Shown: piece by piece, positions 1 to 5,624 of the stretch
How positions within the stretch are numbered: position 1 is the first letter of the stretch
How the letters are laid out: every line of letters begins with the position of its first letter
Assembly (NCBI GenBank): GCA_021782675.1
Contig: JAJXUS010000164.1
Location: 1 to 5,624 of the forward strand
Length of the DNA stretch: 5,624 nt
Source: Acidobacteriota bacterium
GTDB taxonomy: Bacteria; Acidobacteriota; Terriglobia; Terriglobales; Acidobacteriaceae
Direction of reading: 5' to 3'
Notes under the pieces: generated by a model
Databases searched by the model: none
What the model was told of the DNA's origin: nothing
The model's input: the letters and a program-made list of their open reading frames with translations, nothing else
Made by a program: the position numbers and the translations under genes

Positions 1-211
1 GAGCTCGTCACTGGCGACCGAGTGGATCAAGGGCCGCACGGTGGAAGACGCTCTCGCCATCAAGAACACCGACATTGTGAAGGAGCTTTCGCTGCCTCCG
101 GTGAAGATTCACTGCTCGGTGCTGGCTGAGGACGCCATCCGCGCGGCGATTGGCGACTGGAAGAAGAAGAACGGCGTGGCCGAGACAGCCGCGGTTGAGA
201 CTGCGAAGTAG
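1..211 (+). CDS. iscU: IscU Fe-S cluster scaffold, C-terminal part (5' cut by window edge)
   Basis: Read from position 2, this gives 69 residues ending in TAG at 209-211. IscU is the cytosolic scaffold on which IscS-derived sulfur and iron are assembled into a [2Fe-2S] cluster. The fragment shows the hallmarks of the IscU C-terminal half: the SSLATEW stretch, the AIKNTDI stretch, the LPPVK motif recognised by HscA (fragment residues 31-35, bases 92-106), and the third conserved cluster-ligand cysteine in HCSVLAEDAI (Cys at bases 113-115). The other two cysteines and the start lie upstream of the window. The tail after the last helix is slightly longer than in E. coli IscU and rich in Lys, Ala and Glu. 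iscA follows after 25 nt, consistent with co-transcription. The LPPVK motif and neighbouring hscBA mark it as ISC-type IscU rather than SufU. Confidence 0.96.
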   Translation, partial: SSSLATEWIKGRTVEDALAIKNTDIVKELSLPPVKIHCSVLAEDAIRAAIGDWKKKNGVAETAAVETAK

Positions 212-236
212 TCGGACCGAGGCGGAAAAGAGAATC

Positions 237-656
237 ATGTCGAACGTGGTAAGCATTGCTTCGAAGCCCGCGGAGGGCGCCTTTGCGGCGCCACCGCAGC
301 AGACCGTGCCGCAGGCGCCGGCGCAGGGCATCCTGCTGACGGAGCGCGCGATCAAGCGCGTTCGTGCAGCGATGGCGAAGGAAGGCATCTCGCCTGCCGA
401 GGGTGGATTGCGCCTGGGTGTAACGGGTGGCGGATGCTCGGGCTTGTCGTATGCCATCAAGTTCGACACGCAACCGCGCGAGCGCGACCGCATTTTCGAG
501 TTTGACGGCGTGCGCGTCTTTGTCGATCCCAAATCGTTTCTTTACCTGCACGGCATGACGCTGGACTACGAAGAGACGCTGATGCGGCAGGGTTTCAACT
601 TCATCAACCCGAACTCCTCGCGCTCCTGCGGCTGCGGTTCGTCGTTCACGTCTTAA
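237..656 (+). CDS. iscA: IscA, A-type iron-sulfur carrier (HesB/IscA family) with N-terminal extension
   Basis: 139 residues. A-type carriers accept Fe-S clusters or iron and hand them to apo-proteins in the cytosol. The core begins near residue 32 (ILLTERAIKRV) and carries the three family cysteines: Cys67 in GGGCSGLSY, and Cys131 and Cys133 in the terminal CGCGSSF motif. E. coli IscA has 107 residues; here about 30 extra N-terminal residues are rich in Pro, Ala and Gln and look disordered. The ATG at 237 is chosen because the frame upstream overlaps iscU and gives an Arg-rich, unconserved sequence; purine-rich GGCGGAAAAGAGA lies just before it, though the Shine-Dalgarno is not ideal. The place between iscU and hscB supports iscA over erpA or sufA. 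hscB starts 20 nt downstream. Confidence 0.94.
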   Translation: MSNVVSIASKPAEGAFAAPPQQTVPQAPAQGILLTERAIKRVRAAMAKEGISPAEGGLRLGVTGGGCSGLSYAIKFDTQPRERDRIFEFDGVRVFVDPKSFLYLHGMTLDYEETLMRQGFNFINPNSSRSCGCGSSFTS

Positions 657-666
657 GTCTGCTGCC

Positions 667-670
667 GGAG
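667..670 (+). promoter_or_regulatory. Shine-Dalgarno of hscB
   Basis: GGAG lies 6 nt upstream of the ATG at 677, in the 20-nt gap after the iscA stop. It supports the 677 start, which keeps the complete four-cysteine N-terminus of HscB in the protein. Confidence 0.6.
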
Positions 671-676
671 TGCGCC

Positions 677-1369
677 ATGTTGAAAGTGATTGAGTCCGCG
701 GTCCCCGTTGCGTGCTGGTCGTGCTCGGTGGCTCACAATGAGTCCACGCTATTCTGCCCGCACTGCAGCAAGATTCAGCCGCCTTCGGGCGGCGATTTCT
801 TCTCTGTCTTCGGGCTGAAGCCATGCCTGAATCTGGACCTCATGGGGCTGGAGCACGAGTTTCATCGCCTGAGCCGCCGGCTGCATCCGGATCGCTTTGC
901 ACGCGCCAGTGAAAGTGAACGGCAGTGGAGCCTGGCCGATACGGCTCTGCTGAATGACGCCTATCGCACGCTGAGAGACCCGATTCACCGCACGGAATAT
1001 CTGCTGAAGCTGCACGGCGCCGAGATTGGCGAGGAGCACAGCGGAAAGGATCGCAAAGACCCATCGCGCGTCCCGGCTGATTTGCTGGAAGAAGTCTTCG
1101 AGTTGAATATGCAGCTCGAAGAGATGCGCGCCGCAAGGAAGATGGGTGAGGACGATCCAGCGCTGCTGGCTAGCCTGGAGCAGGCCAAGGCAAAGTTTGA
1201 TGGACTGCTGGATGAAGTGGACGAGAGCTTGCGCGCACAGTGGCGCAAGTGGGACGAAGGCGACGCGGGCGCACGTGCGGCCGCTCAAAAAGAGATGGTC
1301 GCGCTGTTGGACCGGCGGCGTTATCTCAACAATCTTGTCCGCGATGTGACTGAGACCCTGGGAGCTTAG
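677..1369 (+). CDS. hscB: HscB (Hsc20) J-domain co-chaperone with N-terminal tetracysteine motif
   Basis: 230 residues. HscB binds cluster-loaded IscU and stimulates the ATPase of its Hsp70 partner HscA, promoting cluster release. Three parts are visible. Residues 13-30 hold CWSC-x10-CPHC (Cys13, 16, 27, 30), followed by KIQPP, a likely zinc-binding knuckle. Residues about 40-110 form the J-domain, with the HPD signature at 70-72 (RLHPDRF) and helix IV region NDAYRTLRDPIHRTEYLLKL. Residues about 135-225 form the C-terminal helical IscU-binding domain (ELNMQLEEMR, YLNNLVRDV). E. coli HscB has 171 residues and no cysteine knuckle; human mitochondrial HSCB has one just before its J-domain with a similar CPQC-like second pair. 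The Lys/Asp-rich linker at 119-132 is also longer than usual. hscA starts 10 nt after the stop, as expected for a translationally linked chaperone pair. Confidence 0.95.
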   Translation: MLKVIESAVPVACWSCSVAHNESTLFCPHCSKIQPPSGGDFFSVFGLKPCLNLDLMGLEHEFHRLSRRLHPDRFARASESERQWSLADTALLNDAYRTLRDPIHRTEYLLKLHGAEIGEEHSGKDRKDPSRVPADLLEEVFELNMQLEEMRAARKMGEDDPALLASLEQAKAKFDGLLDEVDESLRAQWRKWDEGDAGARAAAQKEMVALLDRRRYLNNLVRDVTETLGA

Positions 1370-1379
1370 AGAATAGACG

Positions 1380-3320
1380 ATGGCGGAAGGACGCGTAGTC
1401 GGAATTGACCTGGGGACGACGAACTCCCTGGTCGCTTTTATGCAGGGTGAGACGCCGGTGGTGATTCCCGGCGTGGACGGATCGAATCTTGTGCCTTCCG
1501 TTGTGGCGCTCGATCCGATGCCCGCAGATGGAAGCCGTCCGACGGTGACGGTGGGCAACAGCGCACGGCGCGCATTGATTGAGACGCCGGAGCGCGTCGT
1601 CTACTCTGTGAAGCGCCTGATGGGCCGCGGGCTGGGCGAGGTGCAGCGCGAGCTGAAGTTTTTCCCGTTCCGGCTGGCCGGTGATGTGCAGGAAGGTGAA
1701 GTGCCGCGCATCCAGCTGGGAGAGCTGCAGTTTACGCCGCCGGAGATTTCGGCTTACGTGCTGCGCCAGCTCAAGCGGAACGCGGAGCGCTACTTTGGCG
1801 CGCCTGTGACGCAGGCAGTCATCACGGTGCCCGCGTACTTCAACGACGCGCAGCGACAGGCGACGAAGGATGCAGGCCGCATGGCCGGGCTGCAGGTGCT
1901 GCGGCTGGTGAACGAGCCGACGGCTGCGGCTCTGGCTTATGGTCTGGATCGTGCGAAGGAAGGCACGATTGCTGTCTACGACCTGGGGGGCGGCACCTTT
2001 GATGTGTCGATTTTGAAATTGCGCGACGGCATCTTCGAGGTGCAGTCAACGAATGGCGACACGCACCTGGGCGGCGATGATATTGATAACCTGCTGCTGA
2101 CGATTGCGCTGGATGAGATTCATGCCGAGCATGGCGTGGACTTGCGCCAGCATCCCGGCGCGGTGCAGGGGCTGCGCAAGGCGGCGATTGACGCCAAGAT
2201 TCGGCTCTCCGCGGAGCAGTCCGCGCAGTTCGATATTGAGTTGCCGAATGGCGACCGCTATCAGCGCGAGATTCCGCGCGGCGTGTTTGAGCAGTTGATT
2301 GAGCCGGTTCTGGAAAGGACCGCCGCGCCCTGCAAGCAGGCAATGACCGATGCCGGCATTACGCCGGAGCAGATTGACGAAGTGGTGCTGGTAGGCGGAT
2401 CGACGCGCATTCCCGCGGTGCGGCAGCTTGTGGACGAACTGTTTCATCTCGCGGCGCGGGGCAAGAAGCCGCATACAGATCTGAACCCGGATGAAGTGGT
2501 GGCTCTGGGCGCCGCGGTGCAGGCCGAAATTCTGGCAGGCACGGCGAAGAACACCGAAGACCTGCTGCTGCTGGACGTGACGCCGCTGTCGCTGGGCATT
2601 GAAGCACTGGGCGGCGTGGTGGCGCGCATCATTCCGCGCAACTCGACGATTCCTGCTTCGGCGACGGAGCACTTTACGACGGGCGTGGACGGGCAAACCA
2701 ACGTGGCGATTCACGTGGTGCAAGGCGAGCGCGAGCTGGCGGCTGATTGTCGTTCGCTGGCGCGCTTTGATTTGAAGGGCATTCCTCCGATGACGGCGGG
2801 GCTGCCGCGCATTGAGGTCAAATTCCTCATTGATGCGGACGGCATTCTGCAGGTCTCCGCGCGCGAACAGCGCAGCGGCAAGCAGGCGCAGATTGAAGTG
2901 AAGCCCACGTATGGCCTGACGGATGAGCAGGTCGAGAGCATGATCCTGGAATCGTTCGACAATGCGGAGGCGGATTTTGCGGCGCGGCTTCTGATTGAAG
3001 CGCGCAATGAAGCGGAGTCGATTCAATCGAAGGTCGAACTGGCGCGGCAGCATCCTGCATGGGCGCTGCTGACATCCGACGAGCAGAAAATGGTTGATGC
3101 AGCGGAGCGGCACCTGGCGAAAGTGAAGGCTGGGTCTGACCTGAATGCGCTGCGCCAGGGAATTATGGTTCTGGACCAGGCGACGCGCAGGCTGGCGGAG
3201 CTGATGATGGATGCGGCAGTGACCGAGGCGATTCGCGGCAAGACAATGCAGGCGGCGGGCGAAGACCTGGACGAAGAGTTGACTGCGCCGCATCCGATGG
3301 CGCCCGCGGAGTTCAAGTAG
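1380..3320 (+). CDS. hscA: HscA, Hsp70-type chaperone for Fe-S cluster transfer
   Basis: 646 residues (E. coli HscA 616). This cytosolic ATP-driven chaperone acts with HscB on IscU. The ATPase domain shows phosphate-1 loop IDLGTTNS (9-16), [17 protein letters not shown] (150-166), phosphate-2 loop [13 protein letters not shown] (199-211) and adenosine motif [13 protein letters not shown] (336-348). The linker [14 protein letters not shown] (395-408) leads to the substrate-binding domain. That domain is HscA-like rather than DnaK-like, with [16 protein letters not shown] (448-463) and [11 protein letters not shown] (505-515), and is followed by a helical lid. Relative to E. coli there is a short insertion around residues 355-363 (HLAARGKKP) and an acidic/proline tail after residue 627. 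It lacks the long Gly-rich acidic DnaK tail. Position between hscB and fdx settles the name. The start keeps a standard N-terminus; its Shine-Dalgarno is weak (GGAG at 1361-1364, inside the end of hscB), so translation may depend on coupling to hscB. Confidence 0.97.
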   Translation: MAEGRVVGIDLGTTNSLVAFMQGETPVVIPGVDGSNLVPSVVALDPMPADGSRPTVTVGNSARRALIETPERVVYSVKRLMGRGLGEVQRELKFFPFRLAGDVQEGEVPRIQLGELQFTPPEISAYVLRQLKRNAERYFGAPVTQAVITVPAYFNDAQRQATKDAGRMAGLQVLRLVNEPTAAALAYGLDRAKEGTIAVYDLGGGTFDVSILKLRDGIFEVQSTNGDTHLGGDDIDNLLLTIALDEIHAEHGVDLRQHPGAVQGLRKAAIDAKIRLSAEQSAQFDIELPNGDRYQREIPRGVFEQLIEPVLERTAAPCKQAMTDAGITPEQIDEVVLVGGSTRIPAVRQLVDELFHLAARGKKPHTDLNPDEVVALGAAVQAEILAGTAKNTEDLLLLDVTPLSLGIEALGGVVARIIPRNSTIPASATEHFTTGVDGQTNVAIHVVQGERELAADCRSLARFDLKGIPPMTAGLPRIEVKFLIDADGILQVSAREQRSGKQAQIEVKPTYGLTDEQVESMILESFDNAEADFAARLLIEARNEAESIQSKVELARQHPAWALLTSDEQKMVDAAERHLAKVKAGSDLNALRQGIMVLDQATRRLAELMMDAAVTEAIRGKTMQAAGEDLDEELTAPHPMAPAEFK

Positions 3321-3357
3321 ACAAGCCGGCAACGGAGCAAAAAGAGAGAACGGGGCT

Positions 3358-3774
3358 ATGAGCGAAGCGAAGACAAAGAATATTCCGCCGGAGAAGCTGG
3401 TGCGGGTGACGTTTGAGCCGGAAGGCAAGACGGTGGAGTTTGAGTACGGGACGATGCCGTATGACCACCACGGCAAGCCGATGTCGTTTCTGGATGTGGC
3501 GGAGAATTTTGGAATCTTTCTGGACCATGCGTGCGGCGGATCGTGCGCATGCACGACGTGCCACGTCTGGGTGAAAGAAGGCGACAAGGGCATCAGCGAA
3601 GCGGAAGATGATGAACTAGACCGGCTGGACATGGCGGCGGACCAGCAATTGAATTCGCGACTAGGATGCCAGGCGGTGATTACAGGGCCGGGCAACTACG
3701 TGGTGGAGATTCCGAAGTGGAATCGCAACTACGTGTCGGAAGGCAAACCGCTGACGCTGGCGGAACAGAAGTAG
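3358..3774 (+). CDS. fdx: ISC-type [2Fe-2S] ferredoxin (adrenodoxin family)
   Basis: 138 residues. The protein carries one [2Fe-2S] cluster and supplies electrons for cluster assembly on IscU, probably through IscS/IscU contacts. Ligands fit the adrenodoxin-type pattern C-x5-C-x2-C...C: Cys59, Cys65 and Cys68 in HACGGSCACTTCHVWV, and Cys104 in SRLGCQA. The non-ligand Cys63 matches the extra cysteine of ISC ferredoxins (Cys46 in E. coli). An acidic helix (EAEDDELDRLD, 81-91) lies where partner-binding acidic residues sit in this family, and VVEIPKWNRNYV (115-126) matches the family C-terminus. It is longer than the 111-residue E. coli Fdx because of about 12 N-terminal residues, a short insertion near 33-41 and a longer tail. 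The ATG at 3358 follows a GAGAG/GGGG purine tract. The 37-nt gap from hscA places it in the same operon. Confidence 0.96.
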   Translation: MSEAKTKNIPPEKLVRVTFEPEGKTVEFEYGTMPYDHHGKPMSFLDVAENFGIFLDHACGGSCACTTCHVWVKEGDKGISEAEDDELDRLDMAADQQLNSRLGCQAVITGPGNYVVEIPKWNRNYVSEGKPLTLAEQK

Positions 3775-3777
3775 CGA

Positions 3778-3790
3778 GTGCAGTCTGCAC
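3778..3790 (+). repeat. 13-bp palindrome just after fdx
   Basis: GTGCAG-T-CTGCAC is a perfect 6-bp inverted repeat around one central base, beginning 3 nt after the fdx stop codon. In RNA it could fold as a 5-bp stem with a 3-nt loop, directly before the larger hairpin at 3793-3826. It could be part of a 3' end structure, a protein-binding site or chance; its role is unknown. Confidence 0.4.
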
Positions 3791-3792
3791 AG

Positions 3793-3828
3793 AATCCGCC
3801 GCGCTGGTTCGGAACTGCGGCGGATTTT
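3793..3828 (+). terminator. Probable Rho-independent terminator or attenuator between fdx and iscX
   Basis: AATCCGCCGC (3793-3802) pairs perfectly with GCGGCGGATT (3817-3826), a 10-bp GC-rich stem around a 14-nt loop. The loop can add a small inner helix: G3806-U3816 to U3809-A3813 closed by CGG, leaving three bulged bases. Transcription ends in TTTT (3825-3828), partly inside the stem, then CCATTT, so the U-tract is short. It fits a terminator ending the iscU-fdx transcript or a partial one that lowers iscX expression. It could also be an RNA-stabilising stem. Confidence 0.65.
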
Positions 3829-3851
3829 CCATTTGAATTCTGAGATGAATT

Positions 3852-3859
3852 GGGGAGAG
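3852..3859 (+). promoter_or_regulatory. Strong Shine-Dalgarno that fixes the iscX start
   Basis: GGGGAGAG, with the GGAG core at 3854-3857, is 7 nt upstream of the ATG at 3865. It is the best ribosome binding site in the window. It rules out the in-frame TTG at 3850, which would lie before and through this site. Confidence 0.75.
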
Positions 3860-3864
3860 ACGCG

Positions 3865-4083
3865 ATGCCGCGCGAGATTCACTGGACCGACGCCGAAGAG
3901 ATTGGGATTCAACTGCAGGAAAAATATCCGGAGATGGATCCGCTGACCGTGCGGTTCACAGATCTGCATCGCTATGTGACGGAGCTGGCCGGCTTTGCTG
4001 ATGATCCGGCGAAGTCGAACGAGGCGCGGCTGGAAGCGATCCAGATGGCGTGGCACGAAGAGTTTGAAGACGCGAAGGGCTGA
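3865..4083 (+). CDS. iscX: IscX (YfhJ), small acidic ISC accessory protein
   Basis: 72 residues (E. coli IscX 66). IscX is a small, acidic, helical protein that binds IscS and iron and tunes or supports cluster assembly; it has been proposed as a regulator or iron adaptor. Family motifs are clear: HWTDAEEIG at 6-14, YPEMDPLTVRFTDLH at 21-35, DDPAKSNEARLEAI at 46-59 and the C-terminal WHEEFED at 63-69. The many Asp/Glu residues in the last helix agree with its proposed iron-binding acidic face. The gene lies 90 nt after fdx in the usual last place of ISC operons, but a terminator-like hairpin separates them, and no convincing separate promoter is visible in the gap. It ends 12 bp from the stop of the opposing histidine kinase gene. 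Confidence 0.95.
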   Translation: MPREIHWTDAEEIGIQLQEKYPEMDPLTVRFTDLHRYVTELAGFADDPAKSNEARLEAIQMAWHEEFEDAKG

Positions 4084-4095
4084 CTGCATGCGGCG

Positions 4096-5505
4096 CTACG
4101 CGCGCGGCAGGCGCACGGTGACGATGGTTCCCTGACCGGGTGTGCTGGCGAGCGTGATGCTGCCGCCGGCTTTCTCAACAACCGCTTTGCAGATGGCGAG
4201 ACCCAGGCCTGCGCCGCCGGTGGCGCGGGAGCGGGATGGATCGCCGCGGAAGAAGCGATCGAAGACGCGCGGTTGCGCCGCGGGATCGATGCCCTCCCCG
4301 TGATCGGCTACGCGCAGCTCGACTGCATCGTTCATGACACTCAGATTCAACTGCACCTGCGAGCCAGCGGGGCTGTGCTGCAGTGCGTTCAGCAGCAGAT
4401 TGGAAACGACGAGCTGGCAGTCCTCCGCGGTGAGCGGCACGCTGGCGCGTTCCGGCGCGGTCTTGTCGACACGCACCTGGCGCAGAGCGGCGACTGTGTC
4501 CATCTCGCGCATGGTTTCTTCAAGACAATGAACGGCATCGCAGGAAGCGGGAGCGGCGGCAGTTGGCGCAACGCCTTCGACGCGGGCGAGTGTCAGCATC
4601 TTGGCGACGAGGTCTTCAATGCGGCCGGTATCTGCGAGGCATCGGTCAATGCCGTCCTGATATTCAGCCGGCGTGCGCGTGCGCAGGACGAGCAACTGCA
4701 GCGATGACTTGACGACGGCGACGGCGGTCTTGAGCTCGTGGGCCGCATCGGAGACGAAGGTGCGCTGCTGGACGAACGCCATCTCCAGGCGCTGCAGGAC
4801 GCTTTCGAGGGCGTGGGTAAGCGGGGCGAGCTCGCGTGTGGTGCGCGCGGATTCCGGCGGTTCGAACTCCCATGCGTTGGCGGAGACATTGCCCGCGAGT
4901 GCAGCGAGTTCGCGCAGCGGCGCGAGGCCGCGATGGAGCACCCAGGCCACGAGCGGGCCGGTGACGACGAGGAGCAGCAGGCTGCCGGCGGCGTAGACGG
5001 CGACGGCGTGCCAGATGGCGTCCCACACGTGCTCGGTGGGCGCACCGTAAAGGACCACAACATGGCGCAGCGTGCCGCCGCCTGGCTCACCCGGATCAAT
5101 GATGCGGGAGCCGTGCACGCGCAGCAGGCGATAGTGCTGGCCGTTGACCATCCTGTGGATGAAGCCGTCTTTTGCTGTTGCCGAAAAGCCTTCGCCGAGT
5201 CCCTGCCAGTTGGGCGAGCGGCCAAGCAGGCGGCCACGCTCGTCGTAGACCTCGTAGAGATCGTTGGGCGGCACATGGAGATCGGCCATGTCGAGCATGA
5301 CGTTATCTGCGGCGTCCTCGGCATCCTGCACGGCGCCGAGCACGCTGTCGGCGCGGCCGTGGAGCATTACGTCAAATGCGTGGAAGTGTGCGTGGCGCTC
5401 GTAGCCCCATGAGAGGACGATGACGAGCACGGCAGCAGCGAATTCGGCTGCGAGCACGGCGGCGATGAGACGCCAGGTGATGGAGCGCATGCGGTTACTC
5501 GTCAT
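4096..5505 (-). CDS. Two-component sensor histidine kinase, QseC-like architecture
   Basis: 469 residues from the ATG at 5505. This is an inner-membrane sensor that autophosphorylates on His and passes phosphate to its response regulator. Seen in order: TM1 (about 11-34), a periplasmic domain of about 130 residues containing [17 protein letters not shown], which resembles the N-terminal domain of QseC-type kinases, TM2 (about 167-190), a HAMP-like linker, H-box [16 protein letters not shown] (His256), N-box [12 protein letters not shown] (Asn373), G1 DHGEGI (Asp401), F-box VFDRFFRGD, and G2 GGAGLGLAI (430-438). All catalytic motifs are intact, but the H-box has Ala where Pro usually follows HELxT. 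The chosen start overlaps the response-regulator end by 11 nt. A second ATG at 5490 (MRSITWRL), 4 nt after that stop, is about equally good: each has GAG 7 nt upstream. The signal sensed cannot be read from the sequence. Confidence 0.93.
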   Translation of the reverse strand: MTSNRMRSITWRLIAAVLAAEFAAAVLVIVLSWGYERHAHFHAFDVMLHGRADSVLGAVQDAEDAADNVMLDMADLHVPPNDLYEVYDERGRLLGRSPNWQGLGEGFSATAKDGFIHRMVNGQHYRLLRVHGSRIIDPGEPGGGTLRHVVVLYGAPTEHVWDAIWHAVAVYAAGSLLLLVVTGPLVAWVLHRGLAPLRELAALAGNVSANAWEFEPPESARTTRELAPLTHALESVLQRLEMAFVQQRTFVSDAAHELKTAVAVVKSSLQLLVLRTRTPAEYQDGIDRCLADTGRIEDLVAKMLTLARVEGVAPTAAAPASCDAVHCLEETMREMDTVAALRQVRVDKTAPERASVPLTAEDCQLVVSNLLLNALQHSPAGSQVQLNLSVMNDAVELRVADHGEGIDPAAQPRVFDRFFRGDPSRSRATGGAGLGLAICKAVVEKAGGSITLASTPGQGTIVTVRLPRA

Positions 5506-5624
5506 GGCCGGACTCGGTGGCGGCAGCGAGGCGGTAGCCGCGTCCGCGCAGAGTTTCAATCACCGGCGCGGCATCGGATTCGGCTGCGTCGAGCTTTTTG
5601 CGCAGGTTGGAGACGTGCGCTTCA
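5495..5624 (-). CDS. OmpR/PhoB-family response regulator, C-terminal end (5' cut by window edge)
   Basis: The last 42 residues plus a TAA stop (5497-5495) are present. The fragment EAHVSNLRKKLDA...IETLRGRGYRLA is the end of the OmpR-type winged-helix DNA-binding domain: VSNLRKKL is the recognition-helix end and GRGYRL the C-terminal beta-hairpin wing. The receiver domain and the rest of the DNA-binding domain lie outside the window. A short acidic tail (TESGHDE) follows. The gene overlaps the kinase start, so the two are translationally coupled and very probably cognate partners, with any promoter upstream of the regulator and beyond the window. Confidence 0.93.
   Translation of the reverse strand, partial: EAHVSNLRKKLDAAESDAAPVIETLRGRGYRLAAATESGHDE

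Noticed and set aside
150..236. Upstream ATG that would lengthen IscA by 29 residues
   Set aside because: It lies inside iscU, yields an Arg-rich sequence unlike the family, and the ATG at 237 after the iscU stop is far more plausible.
749..1558. 269-residue open frame on the - strand across hscB and the start of hscA
   Set aside because: It crosses two well-supported genes on the opposite strand and shows no motif or plausible start context.
2046..3695. 549-residue open frame on the - strand opposite hscA and fdx
   Set aside because: It is an antisense shadow of GC-rich coding sequence. The product is Arg/His/Leu-rich with no recognisable domain, and it lies opposite a clearly conserved Hsp70 and ferredoxin.
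3775..3864. A separate sigma-70 promoter for iscX
   Set aside because: TTGAAT near 3833 resembles a -35 box, but no -10 element fits at a suitable distance before the start codon.
4738..5412. 224-residue open frame on the + strand opposite the histidine kinase
   Set aside because: The kinase frame carries all the expected motifs; the opposite frame has none and is a shadow of codon bias.
5506..5559. Upstream ATG that would lengthen the kinase by 18 residues
   Set aside because: It would overlap the response-regulator coding region by 65 nt and adds a Pro/Ala stretch before the positively charged residues that normally precede TM1.
1..5624. CRISPR arrays, insertion sequences, tRNA/rRNA genes, IscR-type operator sites
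   Set aside because: No spaced direct repeats, transposase motifs, tRNA-like folds or IscR-like sites were seen by eye; the operon promoter would lie upstream of the window.

Overview
The window holds the distal part of an ISC (housekeeping iron-sulfur cluster) operon on the + strand, followed by a convergent two-component regulatory pair on the - strand. DNA is GC-rich by eye and almost entirely coding; the only non-coding stretch worth describing is the ~90 bp between fdx and iscX. The organism is a Gram-negative-type bacterium. The HscBA/Fdx/IscX set is classic for Proteobacteria, but the four-cysteine N-terminus of HscB, the N-terminally extended IscA and the general sequence style make me suspect a non-proteobacterial lineage such as Acidobacteriota. 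That assignment is an impression, not something the sequence proves.

Layout, + strand: iscU C-terminal part (1-211), iscA (237-656), hscB (677-1369), hscA (1380-3320), fdx (3358-3774), a hairpin/terminator-like region (3778-3828), iscX (3865-4083). All gaps up to fdx are 10-37 nt, so iscU-iscA-hscB-hscA-fdx is very likely one transcript. iscX is set apart by the hairpin and has its own strong Shine-Dalgarno. Layout, - strand: a sensor histidine kinase (4096-5505), preceded by and overlapping the C-terminus of an OmpR-family response regulator (5495-5624, cut by the window edge).

How the genes work together: IscU is the scaffold on which a [2Fe-2S] cluster is built using sulfur from IscS (not in the window, presumably just upstream). 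Fdx supplies electrons. IscX is a small acidic regulator/adaptor that binds IscS and iron. The J-protein HscB delivers cluster-loaded IscU to the Hsp70 HscA, which recognises the LPPVK motif of IscU (visible at 92-106) and drives cluster release. IscA is an A-type carrier that passes clusters to apo-proteins. The two-component pair is probably an independent unit that ends tail-to-tail with iscX, 12 bp away.

No exotic or previously undescribed system is evident. The most notable points are the eukaryote-like zinc-finger-type N-terminus of HscB, the intra-operon hairpin before iscX, and the histidine kinase H-box that lacks the usual proline.
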